This document shows, piece after piece, positions 1-8,247 of a stretch of DNA of 64,000 bases. This DNA comes from Polynucleobacter sp. JS-Mosq-20-D10. Its GTDB lineage: Bacteria > Pseudomonadota > Gammaproteobacteria > Burkholderiales > Burkholderiaceae. The number at the start of each line of letters is the position of its first letter. The first letter of the stretch is position 1. The position numbers and the translations under genes are program-made. Below the pieces are notes generated by a model that had not been told where the DNA came from, did not search any database, and was given only the letters and a program-made list of their open reading frames with translations. The stretch spans positions 2,025,502-2,089,501 of the forward strand of contig NZ_CP061305.1 in assembly GCF_018687755.1 (NCBI RefSeq), written 5' to 3'.

Positions 1-140
1 GCTAATGCTCTAAGCCCGTCAATATCCTTGCGATAATTTATAGAGTGGTATTTTAAATACATAAAACTGTTATTAATAATCGATGTAGCTCATGAGCCTA
101 AAATTGAATCGTTCCAATTTAACAGCATTTAACCAAATCC

Positions 141-313
141 ATATTGCTTTAAACAATATTGACAGGCACAAGGATGTCTAATTGATTCATCCTTTTAAAG
201 GATAGTTCTTGATGGGGGTATCTGAGATTAATAGCGTATAGCCCAACAAGTGGGCCATTGAGATTCTTGGTGGCCCGGGGCAGAATCGACTGGGACTGAG
301 GATGTTTGACTCT
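141..313 (-). repeat. Composite island repeat R1 with tRNA-Phe 3' fragment (leftmost copy)
   Basis: The first 503 bases contain no convincing gene; this repeat is what they hold. In order: a dyad at 141-159 (arms ATATTG/CAATAT), a second dyad at 188-204 (ATCC TTTTAAA GGAT), an intrinsic-terminator-like hairpin (AGCCCA/TGGGC, about 238-258), then a degenerate copy of the tRNA-Phe 3' end from 268. The dyad centres are 46 bp apart. A further dyad (TATCGTTTAAAACGACA) lies at 324-340. The same arrangement recurs near 43.0-43.16 kb. Confidence 0.75.
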
Positions 314-503
314 AGCTCAAGACTATCGTTTAAAACGACATTCATATACGTTGGTAATTTGAGTCTTGATCTTGTGCTTCATATTTGATAGAGGCCTAAA
401 ACCTCTGAGCAAGCATCTCACAAATTATCAGCATCGATTTGACTCGTAGAAATTGGGCTGTTGGCTGATTAATCAATCCTAAATCGAATCTTCCAATACA
501 TCT

Positions 504-821
504 CTAGTCTTGCTTTCTTAAAAAATGTGGGATTGATTCATCACAATCTTTAGCGGTAATGGACTCTACTTCTTTTATGGGGTCTGATTTACTAGATATA
601 TCAGCACCAACCTCTTGTGCGTAACGGTCGGCTGATTCAGCAAATGCTTCTAATGAGTTATCAAATGCATACAGGTTGCCATCTTCAATAGCAACAATTT
701 CAACTACGGTGAATTTCAGTTTTGAGGCAAGAATTGCTAAATTGAACCCCCGCTCTTCACGAACCTTACGCAAGCGCTTACCTAGCAACTTGGCGGCTTT
801 TATTTGTTCTACGCCTGCCAT
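504..821 (-). CDS. Small XRE-like helix-turn-helix protein
   Basis: A 105-residue protein whose first 65 residues (LGKRLRKVREERGFNLAILA, then a second helix around VVEIVAIEDG) resemble a lambda-repressor-type helix-turn-helix. The C-terminal 40 residues are acidic and unassigned. The start at 821 is chosen over the longer reading to 839 because GGAGGGG lies at correct spacing before that ATG. It stands alone, just after tRNA-Phe fragment C1, reading toward it. A DNA-binding role is inferred from the fold only; the target is unknown. It could control the divergent or neighbouring island genes. Confidence 0.55.
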   Translation of the reverse strand: MAGVEQIKAAKLLGKRLRKVREERGFNLAILASKLKFTVVEIVAIEDGNLYAFDNSLEAFAESADRYAQEVGADISSKSDPIKEVESITAKDCDESIPHFLRKQD

Positions 822-928
822 TGTCCCCTCCAATGGCACGATCTTAATTATTAAAAAAGTTTTTAGATATTAGCCATTAGGTGAACAAATGAAGATTATA
901 GGTAGCGTCTGCAGAGATCAATTGACCC

Positions 929-2350
929 TTATTGATATGCTTGTGGCAACTTAATGACAAATCTAGCTCCACCCGCAACAGCATCCTCATATTGGATAAA
1001 GCCTCCATACCTAGTGACGATATGCTTACAAAGCCATAGTCCCAGACCCATACCAGTCTGCTTGGTAGTGCTCAATAACTCAAATAGTTGAGATTTGAAG
1101 TCCGCAATTACACCTGGGCCATTGTCAGAAACACTTAATTGAACCGACTTACCATCCCTAATGGCATCTATAACTATACGACGCTGGAGCGTGCCGGAAT
1201 TTGCCAATGCTTGAATCGCGTTATTGAGCAAATTTAATATCACTTGTTCAATTTCTGCCGAATTAACCTGAATAAGTAAACCATTATCAACTTGAAGCTG
1301 AATTTGGATATTTTTAGACTTGAGTTCCGGCTTAACAATATCTAGAACTTTTTCTATCAAATCACCCAACAGAACTTTTTGAGTATTCGATTCACCTTCT
1401 GTAAATATTGACCTCAGTGACTTAACAATCGTAGCGGCTCTCTTGTTATCTTGCTCTAGGGAGTCTAAGATTTCTTTACCCAGCTCCGGATTAAGAACCC
1501 CCTTTTCTAGCTTCATTTTCAGAAACTGAATGTTGAGATTAGATGCGCCAAGAGGCTGGTTGAGTTCGTGGGCAATCGATGCAGATAAGGCGCCAGTTGC
1601 CGCGGTTTTATTCGCTTTCATCAGGCCGTAGATGAGTCGCTCTTTTTCTTTTAAGAGCTCAGTAATTTTTTCATGTTCGCCAGCGACTTGAATATTTTCA
1701 ATGCTGAGCTTTTCTAGCCAATAACCAAGAACTGCTACATAAGATAGGATGGAGATGCCAAGCCACGCCCATCTAATTGACGCACTAACTACACCTTCTT
1801 GATATAAGTTAGGAGTAGAGAACCCACCATCAATATACAAAGCTACAAACCTAGCAACGGTAAGGGCTATCTCGATAGCGATGGTGTAAACCAAAAACCG
1901 GAGTTGAGTCGAGCCAATTCCTTTGAGACGCATTAACTCCTTTAGCTCCCAAACAAAACAGAGGGCTCCTATTATGCTGACCAAACCAACCCTTTGTATA
2001 AATAATCCCCTTTGTCTTAAGTACTCAAATAAAACAGCGAAAAACAACAAGCCCGCAAGAACAAGCATGTTCACATTTTTTGGGATCAAAATACTAAGAG
2101 AGCGACAAAATAATCCAAAGTAAATAAAGCTTGCAATAAAACATGTGTTTGCTAATGTAAGCAAGAATAAAGATATTGTTGACGCTAATGCGAAGAGCGT
2201 AAAGGAAGTAGCAGTAAGCGTGAGGGCGGTTAGCCAGAGTTTTTTGGACTGGTTAGTTTTGCCCGACATTAATATGAACCTTGAGCCGTAAAGTAATCCC
2301 CATAGGATCAGAGCAAAAACAAGGAAGAATATTTCGTTTGCGTATTTCAT
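929..2350 (-). CDS. Orphan membrane sensor histidine kinase
   Basis: A 473-residue protein. Residues 1-210 are largely hydrophobic with about seven predicted membrane helices, followed by a short coiled coil (218-245). The HisKA H-box is ASIAHELNQPL with His near 261, the N-box is ILNLLNNAIQAL near 371-382, and the glycine boxes are DNGPGV (409-414) and GMGLGLWL (433-440). All catalytic elements look intact, so autophosphorylation is expected. No response regulator is adjacent, so the partner is elsewhere on the chromosome. The membrane sensing region has no PAS or HAMP domain that I recognise. It is bounded by repeat R2 on its upstream side. Confidence 0.85.
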   Translation of the reverse strand: MKYANEIFFLVFALILWGLLYGSRFILMSGKTNQSKKLWLTALTLTATSFTLFALASTISLFLLTLANTCFIASFIYFGLFCRSLSILIPKNVNMLVLAGLLFFAVLFEYLRQRGLFIQRVGLVSIIGALCFVWELKELMRLKGIGSTQLRFLVYTIAIEIALTVARFVALYIDGGFSTPNLYQEGVVSASIRWAWLGISILSYVAVLGYWLEKLSIENIQVAGEHEKITELLKEKERLIYGLMKANKTAATGALSASIAHELNQPLGASNLNIQFLKMKLEKGVLNPELGKEILDSLEQDNKRAATIVKSLRSIFTEGESNTQKVLLGDLIEKVLDIVKPELKSKNIQIQLQVDNGLLIQVNSAEIEQVILNLLNNAIQALANSGTLQRRIVIDAIRDGKSVQLSVSDNGPGVIADFKSQLFELLSTTKQTGMGLGLWLCKHIVTRYGGFIQYEDAVAGGARFVIKLPQAYQ

Positions 2351-2389
2351 TAATTTGAATATTACTACTTAGAACTAAATGCGATGGTA

Positions 2390-2520
2390 TATCGTTTTAA
2401 ATAATATAACCAACGCAGGGATATCTAATGGATTTGACCTTTTAAAAGACAGTGCTTGATAGGCATATCCAAGATTGATGGCGTCCAACCCTGTCAAGCC
2501 TCAAAAGAAAATAGGCCATT
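2390..2520. repeat. Composite island repeat R2 (paired dyads, partial)
   Basis: A degenerate first dyad (TATCGTTTTAAATAATA, 2390-2406) and a second (TGACCTTTTAAAAGACA, 2435-2451) have centres 45 bp apart. They are separated by the family spacer (CAGGGATATCTAATGGATTT) and followed by the usual downstream block (ATATCCAAGATTGATGGCGTC). The tRNA-Phe fragment is absent in this copy. Between 2351 and 2691 I see nothing else beyond short unsupported reading frames. Confidence 0.65.
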
Positions 2521-2691
2521 AAGAGCGCTACCGAACGGTGAATGCTCCCTTGAGGGAATAATATCTGCGTGTCAGTACCGGTTAAATTTACCTAATCAAA
2601 TTTTTATTCCTATGGAGATATTCGTAATTCATGGTTGAACCAGATAAAGGCAATAAAAATAGGGGCAAAAACTACAGGGCATGGTGTTGGT

Positions 2692-3117
2692 ATGAAAACT
2701 ATAGATATTTCAGATTTTAATCTTCGCAGTCCAGTACAAAGTTTGAACTTAAAGCCGTCTTCCATTTACGCCAAAGGCAAACTGCTGACGGCAAGCGCCG
2801 AAAAAACACTTGAGGCGGAACAATTTATAGCGGCTCATCAGGCTCTTATTGCTGATTTGAAGAATCAAATAAAAGAGTCAACTGACCATACAAACGCAGC
2901 CCTATCTGCACTCTTCAAGAATCACAATAAGATTGTTGATTCATGCCAAGAACAAATAATATTAAGTTCAAGCTTAATAAATTGCTATTTCAAAGTTAAT
3001 AGATGCTCAAAAAGCCCCTCAACAGAAATAGCCTTAATTTTAAATAATTTGGTATTAAAAAGTATCTCAGTATTTAACGGCTATAAGGAGTATTTAAAAA
3101 AATACTTAGTTAGCTGA
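2692..3117 (+). CDS. Hypothetical protein, helical
   Basis: About 141 residues from the ATG at 2692; a TTG at 2635 would add 19 residues but has no better ribosome site. I do not recognise the family. The central part (residues about 40-80) is rich in Ala, Glu and Lys and is likely helical (LEAEQFIAAHQALIADLKNQ). There is no signal peptide or membrane segment. It sits alone between repeat R2 and the convergent patatin gene. Expression and function are unknown, and it may be a cargo gene of one integrated unit. Confidence 0.4.
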   Translation: MKTIDISDFNLRSPVQSLNLKPSSIYAKGKLLTASAEKTLEAEQFIAAHQALIADLKNQIKESTDHTNAALSALFKNHNKIVDSCQEQIILSSSLINCYFKVNRCSKSPSTEIALILNNLVLKSISVFNGYKEYLKKYLVS

Positions 3118-3187
3118 ATTTAGGGCACCTCTAGGTAAGGATATCCATGGTCCGAGGTGGCAAGGACCAAAACCAAAGACGCTAATC

Positions 3188-4294
3188 CTATGCCCAGAAT
3201 TCTTTGATTTTTGGTGCCTCAATTTTTGATCGATCATAGCCTGTACGCAATGCTCCAGCAATTTGCTTTGGGTCAAGCAAGTCAACCCCCTTAGGTGTGC
3301 CGGCAACTATCCACTTCACCTTTGTACCAGTCGCCTTGATATCTTCAATATTTTGAGCAACGGGATGCGGAATGGTGGTGAGAATTGCGCCCGTCACCCC
3401 ATCAGTCAAAGTAATGATCAAAGCTCTTTTTGAGCCAGCCACTAAATCTACATGGGCTGGATTAGAGCAAATACCCCCGTCCATGACATAACGTTGACCT
3501 AATAATGTTGGTCCAGCAACCCCTGGTAAGGAGCTGCTTGCCGCCGCACCATGAGATAAGGGAATACCATTCTTTCTAGCGGTTAGTTGACCAACAACAA
3601 TACGCTCACCCGTATAGCAATCTATTCCCGTTGTGAACATACGACTAGCCGGCCAATCTTTTTTGCTATCACCCGTTAACAATGCGACTAGACTTTCAAT
3701 GCGTTCGCTGTTCAGCTTATTGTTCGCTGCTAAAGCAGCATGGCCGATTATTTTAAGTGTCTCAATACTGCCGTCCTTTGCACTCATATTAATTTGATCG
3801 GCCCTCACCTGACTAATATTGGGCTTAGTTAAAGGCGCAATCTTGGCAAAAATCTCGGGGAACTTACCAAAAAAATCAAACTCTTTTCGCAAACGGGAAA
3901 ACTCTCCCGAGAGCAATGATGAACCCATATAAGAACCAGCAGAAGTACCAACTACCATTTCAGGAAGTTGAGCCATGTCTAACCCGGACTCAATAAGACC
4001 ATGAAAGAATCCGCAATACCAAGCGATGTAATATTCTCCGCCGCCGCCGAGGACCATTGTTCGATCGAGACCTTTTGCTAATTTTGAAAACATAGGCTTG
4101 GTGGCAATTGGCAATGACAGGCCATCGTCAGAAAATAAATTATTAGATATTTCATTGGCCCTAGCTTGAATATTTGACTTTAGGGACATTGACTGGGCTC
4201 TAGCAGCATCAGCCATAACTCCAGAGGTGCTAGTAATAGCTACAGCACTAACGGCAGAAGTTTTTAAGAAATTACGTCGGGAGGATTGGGTCAT
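3188..4294 (-). CDS. Tat-exported patatin-like phospholipase
   Basis: A 368-residue lipid acyl hydrolase of the patatin family. The N-terminus has a twin-arginine signal (SRRNFLKTS, residues 5-13) with a hydrophobic stretch and a likely cleavage after ARAQ, so export of a folded protein is expected. The oxyanion glycines (LGGGGEYY, 82-89), nucleophile elbow GTSAG with Ser118, and catalytic Asp in YVMDGG (Asp272) are all visible, giving the Ser-Asp dyad of the family. It is a single gene followed on its 5' side by a terminator and tRNA-Phe fragment C2. The substrate is not predictable; phospholipid or other acyl ester hydrolysis is the family activity. Confidence 0.85.
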   Translation of the reverse strand: MTQSSRRNFLKTSAVSAVAITSTSGVMADAARAQSMSLKSNIQARANEISNNLFSDDGLSLPIATKPMFSKLAKGLDRTMVLGGGGEYYIAWYCGFFHGLIESGLDMAQLPEMVVGTSAGSYMGSSLLSGEFSRLRKEFDFFGKFPEIFAKIAPLTKPNISQVRADQINMSAKDGSIETLKIIGHAALAANNKLNSERIESLVALLTGDSKKDWPASRMFTTGIDCYTGERIVVGQLTARKNGIPLSHGAAASSSLPGVAGPTLLGQRYVMDGGICSNPAHVDLVAGSKRALIITLTDGVTGAILTTIPHPVAQNIEDIKATGTKVKWIVAGTPKGVDLLDPKQIAGALRTGYDRSKIEAPKIKEFWA

Positions 4295-4336
4295 CTTTGC
4301 TCCATAGATCTTTTATTAATTTATAGCAGATCCCCA

Positions 4337-4418
4337 AATAAAAAAACCACCCGAAGGGGGTTTTGATGCCTCTTGGTGGCCCGAGGCGGAATCGAACCAG
4401 GGCCAAGGATGCTCAATC
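4337..4418 (-). repeat. Intrinsic terminator plus tRNA-Phe 3' fragment C2
   Basis: On the minus strand a hairpin (AACCCCC/GGGTGGTT, loop TTC) with a T run lies directly downstream of a displaced tRNA-Phe 3' end (4374 onward, TGGTGGCCCGAGGCGGAATC). The T-arm part is altered to ACCAGGGCCAAGGATG, the variant found in several older copies. It is not a functional tRNA because the 5' half is missing. Confidence 0.75.
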
Positions 4419-4455
4419 CCGCCCTCTCAATAAGCAACCTAATGAAAGCGGCGGA

Positions 4456-4854
4456 TTATTTCAGATCTCTCAGAGCGATCAAGAGTGGGTGTCCAGCAGG
4501 AAAATTTACATTCTCAACGGCCATAGCTATTTCAGGTAATTTTTTAGCTACTTCTTCACTACCCTGAAAAACCATAGTCCACTTACTAAAGCTTCTATGT
4601 TCAATTGGCTTTGACTCTACGAGGTGAATATTTTTATGCCTAGTATCTTTTTGAATTTTTTCCCATAAACCTTCGATCTGAGTCCTTGGCCCTTCAATGA
4701 CTTGACCAAAGCGATTATTTTCAAAAATCAGGGCGCCTGTAATCTCCATGCTCGTATTTCTCAAATAGGAGTGATAAAGCAAACGCATCAAACCGAGAAA
4801 AGACATTTCTTGAGCCGGCTCGCTCACATAAGTTAATTCGATCAAATGGGTCAT
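4456..4854 (-). CDS. BLUF-domain blue-light sensor protein
   Basis: A 132-residue protein made almost entirely of one BLUF domain, which binds FAD and senses blue light. The key photocycle residues are visible: Tyr9 (LTYVS), Asn33 (NTSMEITG), Gln51 (FGQVIEG), and Trp92/Met94 (FSKWTM) in the last beta strand. No output domain is attached, so it would act through a partner protein, as short BLUF proteins do. It forms a one-gene unit between tRNA-Phe fragments C2 and C3, which suggests acquisition as a cassette. The start at 4854 gives the canonical domain beginning. Confidence 0.9.
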   Translation of the reverse strand: MTHLIELTYVSEPAQEMSFLGLMRLLYHSYLRNTSMEITGALIFENNRFGQVIEGPRTQIEGLWEKIQKDTRHKNIHLVESKPIEHRSFSKWTMVFQGSEEVAKKLPEIAMAVENVNFPAGHPLLIALRDLK

Positions 4855-4927
4855 ATCGTTCTAATATAAAGAAATATCTCAATTATTACAGACAATGCTA
4901 ATAATTCCTCACAATAAGTAGTGACAA

Positions 4928-5008
4928 ATAAAAAACCACCCAAAGGTGGTTTCAGTGATTCTTGGTGGCGTAGGGCGGAATCGACCAGAGCAGAGGATGT
5001 CTAATCCT
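4928..5008 (-). repeat. Intrinsic terminator plus tRNA-Phe 3' fragment C3
   Basis: A minus-strand hairpin (ACCACC/GGTGGT, 4933-4951) with a T run precedes a degenerate tRNA-Phe 3' end from 4963 (TGGTGGCGTAGGGCGGAATC, then GACCAGAGCAGAGGATG). The stop codon of the tautomerase gene (5001-5003) lies inside the repeat tail GAGGATGTCTAATCC, so the gene border and the repeat border coincide. Confidence 0.75.
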
Positions 5009-5390
5009 TTGGTGCGTATTGCATTTCTCCATTGCCAAATGACCAGTTTTCCTTACTCACCTCAACTAAATTAATAACGATATCCTGGGGTCTGACCTTG
5101 AGCTTTTCAACCAAACCTTCACATATGGCTTTGTAGAACTTCTTCTTTATCTCCGTAGTTCTGCCCTCATTTAGAGTCACCTGGATGAAAACAATATCTT
5201 CAGAATACTCAATGCCTAGATAACTTTTGGGTATAACCAGCTCCTGGCTTTCGTGCCTAGTAATAACTTGAAACTTATCATCTTTAGGCACATTAATGTG
5301 CCCCATCATCACTTCATAAACAATCTCGCCCACTTGCTGGGCAAAGCTTTCTGAATGTTTTTTACTTAAATCAATTCTGACAAATGGCAT
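5001..5390 (-). CDS. Tautomerase-superfamily protein
   Basis: A 129-residue protein of the tautomerase/MIF-like fold (Tautomerase_2 type). After removal of Met1 the N-terminus is Pro (MPFVRIDLSK), the catalytic base of this superfamily. The two beta-alpha-beta halves are represented by residues 1-60 and 60-125. It lies 19 bp downstream of the GST gene on the same strand, so the two are probably co-transcribed. The pairing suggests handling of small electrophilic or aromatic compounds, but the substrate cannot be read. Its stop codon falls within tRNA-Phe fragment C3. Confidence 0.75.
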   Translation of the reverse strand: MPFVRIDLSKKHSESFAQQVGEIVYEVMMGHINVPKDDKFQVITRHESQELVIPKSYLGIEYSEDIVFIQVTLNEGRTTEIKKKFYKAICEGLVEKLKVRPQDIVINLVEVSKENWSFGNGEMQYAPKD

Positions 5391-5409
5391 CTAAATATCT
5401 CCTTACATT

Positions 5410-6093
5410 TTATTTTTTGAGTCGTTCATTGCTGGGAAAAAGATTTTTTTTGGACTCTTCATCTACCTCTGTCTTGAATGTGTACTTAGCCTTAATCGCC
5501 TCAACAGCCTGGGCACTTGGCTTGGCATTAATCTCGTCTAAAAGGCGTTTCACACTAGGTAGTTTTTCCCAGGCACCTTCGCCCAATACAAACGGTATCA
5601 CCCTGGCCCAGCCCCAAACAGACATATCAACAATGCTGTATTCACTAAGCATATAGGGCTGTTTAGATAGACGCTCTTCAATTAATAGCCAGTGACGCCA
5701 TGCTTCAAAGTCATAACGATTAACGGCATATTCTTTTGGCTCTGGGGCAAAGTGCTTGAAGTGAACAGCCTGTCCGCAATACGGACCAATGCCAGTCGCA
5801 ACAAACATGAGCCATGAATAAAGCTCAGCATGTGCCTGTGGCGTATTTGCCGGCATAAACTTACCAATCTTCTCGCCCAAGTAAAGCATGATGGCATTGC
5901 TATCGAACACCTTAATGTCGCCATCAACTAAAGCAGGCGTCTTTCCATTAGGATTGATTGCTCTAAATTCTGGTTTGTGTTGATCGCCCTTACGGGTATC
6001 GGTAACAATAATTTCGTAAGGCGTATTGGTCTCTTCTAAATACAAAGCTACTTTTGCTGGATTAGGTGATGGGTGATAGTAGAGCTTAAGCAT
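5410..6093 (-). CDS. Glutathione S-transferase family protein
   Basis: A 227-residue soluble protein with an N-terminal thioredoxin-like GST domain (residues 1-80: MLKLYYHPSPNPAK, the cis-Pro motif GKTPALV, and the glutathione gamma-Glu site FDSNAIM) and an all-helical C-terminal domain (90-205) ending with EYSIVDMSVWGWARV. Length and architecture match bacterial GSTs of the YfcG/YghU-like group. It is the first gene of a two-gene unit with the tautomerase downstream. The unit is bounded by tRNA-Phe fragments C3 and C4, so it was probably acquired. Glutathione conjugation or disulfide reductase activity is inferred from the family. Confidence 0.85.
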   Translation of the reverse strand: MLKLYYHPSPNPAKVALYLEETNTPYEIIVTDTRKGDQHKPEFRAINPNGKTPALVDGDIKVFDSNAIMLYLGEKIGKFMPANTPQAHAELYSWLMFVATGIGPYCGQAVHFKHFAPEPKEYAVNRYDFEAWRHWLLIEERLSKQPYMLSEYSIVDMSVWGWARVIPFVLGEGAWEKLPSVKRLLDEINAKPSAQAVEAIKAKYTFKTEVDEESKKNLFPSNERLKK

Positions 6094-6135
6094 TTTTTAT
6101 TCCTAGAGATGGACGTCTTTAATGATACCCACAAA

Positions 6136-6252
6136 TGAAAAAGCCACCCGAAGGTGGTTTTAGTGTTTCTTGGTGGCCCGGGGCGGAATCGAACCACCGA
6201 CACAAGGATTTTCAAATATCCTCCGATAGACCGCTTTCGCTTTGATTTCAAG
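6136..6252 (-). repeat. Terminator, intact 45-nt tRNA-Phe core C4 and element-A left-end tail
   Basis: A minus-strand terminator hairpin (CCACC/GGTGG, about 6142-6158) is followed by a perfect 45-nt copy of the tRNA-Phe 3' end (6171-6215), identical to 44365-44409. The following 37 nt (6216-6252, starting ATATCCTCCG) are identical to 37425-37461. In all, 86 nt are identical between this site and C9. It is interpreted as the left attachment junction of element A. Confidence 0.85.
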
Positions 6253-6383
6253 TGGTTAACCCCACCTGAGACATTTCGTGCGCAAAAATCCTGAGCGTAA
6301 TCAAAAAGTTACGATAGCGTGTAAAAACTGTGCGCAAACAGTAAAGCCAATATGTGTCGGTCACCCACCATGGTTACTCGCAA

Positions 6384-6400
6384 TGTCGTTTAAAACGACA
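6384..6400 (+). repeat. 17-bp dyad TGTCGTTTAAAACGACA
   Basis: A perfect copy of the island-wide dyad near the left end of element A. Its upstream flank (GGTTACTCGCAA) resembles that of the copy at 37616, supporting homology of the two element left ends. Confidence 0.85.
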
Positions 6401-6456
6401 AACTATTTTTACTATGCCTGCTTAATGAATCAGATCTTTAATTTGAATCGTATATA

Positions 6457-6921
6457 TCACTCAGGAAACCAAGGTTTTGATTCGTTATCGCGGTTTTGAA
6501 GTTCATAGTCTTTTCTAGCCAGATCCAGATTCTTATTGAACTCAGCATCAACCCCACCAATAGGGCTAATAATATTCCTTGGTAATGGCTGAAGAGACTT
6601 AGGCATCTTCACATTATCCTTATCGAAAGTCTTTTTGACGGTCTGAGCAAAGTCATGTTGATGCTTGTGCTGTTGATGTTTTATTTGTGTTGGCGTTTTT
6701 GGTATTGGCTTAGCTTTAGGCAATGGTTTAGGTGGGGCTGCCACTGGCGCTCGTTTTGGTACTCGAGGCTTTGCTTTGGTAGCGATTGGTTTTGCTACAG
6801 GCTTAGCTACAGGCCTTGGCATTTGCGGTACTTCATTAGCCAGCTGATTAAATGTATTGTTAAAGATCAGTCTGGCTAGTTTCATCTTTTCATCTGCAGT
6901 GATGATTTCATCAAGTTTCAT
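6457..6921 (-). CDS. Backbone protein family 1 (Pro/Lys-rich), element A
   Basis: A 154-residue protein of unknown function. The N-terminal 27 residues (MKLDEIITADEKMKLARLIF) match the start of the 35430-35786 protein of element B (MRINEIANAQEQLELLRLII). They are followed by a low-complexity Pro/Lys/Ala tract with PKP and KPIP repeats (residues 35-80) and a hydrophilic tail. The SD TATGAAAAGGAG precedes the ATG. The tract suggests an extended or nucleic-acid-binding linker. Its conservation in both elements argues for an element maintenance role rather than cargo. No enzymatic motif is visible. Confidence 0.6.
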   Translation of the reverse strand: MKLDEIITADEKMKLARLIFNNTFNQLANEVPQMPRPVAKPVAKPIATKAKPRVPKRAPVAAPPKPLPKAKPIPKTPTQIKHQQHKHQHDFAQTVKKTFDKDNVKMPKSLQPLPRNIISPIGGVDAEFNKNLDLARKDYELQNRDNESKPWFPE

Positions 6922-7094
6922 CGTTATCTCCTTTTCATATATTTAGCGAGAGATATTCAAACCCACAAGATTAATCATGTCGCATTCGGCTCTCGGCCAT
7001 GTGGCTCGCCTCTGCGAAGTGGGCTTCAGCACCCAATTCATTTCTAATCCCGCCAGCAGGCGAGAAATTTCATTGACGCCGTTACCCCAAAAAC

Positions 7095-7185
7095 GCCCTA
7101 GCTAGGGCTGGTGTAGACGTCTTGTGCTTCGCTAGTTCGTCGGGATTAGCTAATCCCGACTATGGGGTGCCAAGCACGGCACCCC
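7095..7185. other. Cluster of three perfect hairpins
   Basis: Three inverted repeats occur in a row: GCCCTAGCTAGGGC (7095-7108), TCGGGATTAGCTAATCCCGA (7140-7159) and GGGGTGCC/GGCACCCC (7164-7185). None has a convincing T run on the coding strand of the gene ending at 7191. The cluster may be an RNA-stabilising or terminating structure, or part of an element origin; the sequence alone does not decide. Confidence 0.5.
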
Positions 7186-7190
7186 TAGTT

Positions 7191-7628
7191 TTATCGTCTA
7201 AAGCCTGCACGTACTGCGCCACTCGCCGCTTCAATCTGGGTATCTAATTCCCCAGCCTCTACAGCAACCTTAATAATCTCTAATGCTTTAATTAGCTCGT
7301 CTGCAGAATTTACTTCCACAGCAGTCTTGCCTTTAGCAAATTCAATGATCTTGGCACCATAGCGAACGTTTAAGCAAACCTTGCCATCGGCAGCTACAAA
7401 CCACCACTGTCGAATACGCTTTTCATGCTCAATATTTTTACGTGCGCCATCACTGTCTTTAACTGTCTTAAATTTCTTAACAGTAAAAGTTCCGCCATCT
7501 TTACTAGCTTTGGCTAGCTGGAGCTGCTCCCATACCTTGTTTGCTAATTTATTACGGCGATGCAGAACTGGTGGAATACTTGTCGGTTTTCTTGAATTAA
7601 CCATTTTCAAACTGTTTAATGTGCTCAT
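7191..7628 (-). CDS. Backbone protein family 2, element A
   Basis: A 145-residue protein from the ATG at 7628, chosen because AAAGGAG sits at correct spacing; the upstream in-frame ATG lacks a site. It is clearly homologous to the 34597-35040 protein of element B: both have a basic N-terminus (HRRNKLANKVWEQLQLA against QRRHKLVNGLHQQLALV), a Trp-rich strand (RIRQWWFVAADGK against RVKEWFWIGESGK), the motif YGAK, and an acidic C-terminal helix (ELIKALEIIKVAVEAGELD). It may belong to the DUF6641-type family, but I am unsure. Being on both elements, it is likely a maintenance or replication accessory protein. Confidence 0.65.
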   Translation of the reverse strand: MSTLNSLKMVNSRKPTSIPPVLHRRNKLANKVWEQLQLAKASKDGGTFTVKKFKTVKDSDGARKNIEHEKRIRQWWFVAADGKVCLNVRYGAKIIEFAKGKTAVEVNSADELIKALEIIKVAVEAGELDTQIEAASGAVRAGFRR

Positions 7629-8247
7629 CGTTTTCTCCTTTAAGTTAAATGGGCACACTTAATTTATTGTCATAAGTTTTGGTTGGACAACCACTTTTTG
7701 CCAAAAGCCACAGAGATCTAATAAATTTCAACCAGATCTATTCTTCTTTTATTAGGTTTTGCTAAATAACTTTATAAATTACTACTGAAACAAGAGCAGT
7801 GACACTCAGTTGTTATGTCACCCTAAAGCTGGACTTAGAGTCGCAGTCATGGAAATTCTGGGCAGTAGCAGAGACTTAGTATCACTATCCTTTACAGGAC
7901 GCCATTAGAGTTGCTTACTAATTGATATAAGAATATTTCAGCACAAAGATTAAAAGATCACGAGCAAGCCCTGCTTACACAGCAACTTGCAAACACGACA
8001 TAGGTAGCCACTTAATGCTTATGTCATTGTTGCGTTTTACGGCCGCACATAAAAGGAGATAGCGAAACCGCCCTTACCCAATCGGGTTGTGCCCTAAGTG
8101 GTGTAGTAAAGAACTCGGCGAAAGTCCTTTCCTATAACTGAGCCTGTTGCTTAAGGCTCAGTGTAGGTTGAATCTAGCGAAAATCAATCAAAGAAAAAAG
8201 GAATGTGTGAGCGAGAGCGAAACACAGGCGAATGTAGTTCGCCTTAC
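7629..8247. other. Gene-free region of element A with strong RNA/DNA secondary structure
   Basis: There is no coding sequence in about 620 bases. A hairpin GTGAC/GTCAC lies at about 7799-7820. From 8041 to 8165 several helices are possible: GCACA/TGTGC, ACCC-AATC-GGGT, and a nine-pair ACTGAGCC/GGCTCAGT stem near 8137-8162. A hairpin GGCGAA/TTCGCC (8228-8244) follows just beyond the end of the gene at 8248. The region could encode a structured RNA or act as an element origin. The strand is undetermined and no known family is recognised. Confidence 0.4.

Noticed and set aside
2456..2638. A 60-codon plus-strand reading frame
   Set aside because: It is repeat R2 sequence that recurs elsewhere in non-coding context.
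3106..3306. A 66-codon minus-strand reading frame overlapping the patatin 3' end
   Set aside because: It lies in another frame of the patatin gene and has no ribosome site.
7164..7185. Intrinsic terminator for the family 2 gene ending at 7191
   Set aside because: Good stem but no T run on the minus strand; described only as one of three hairpins.
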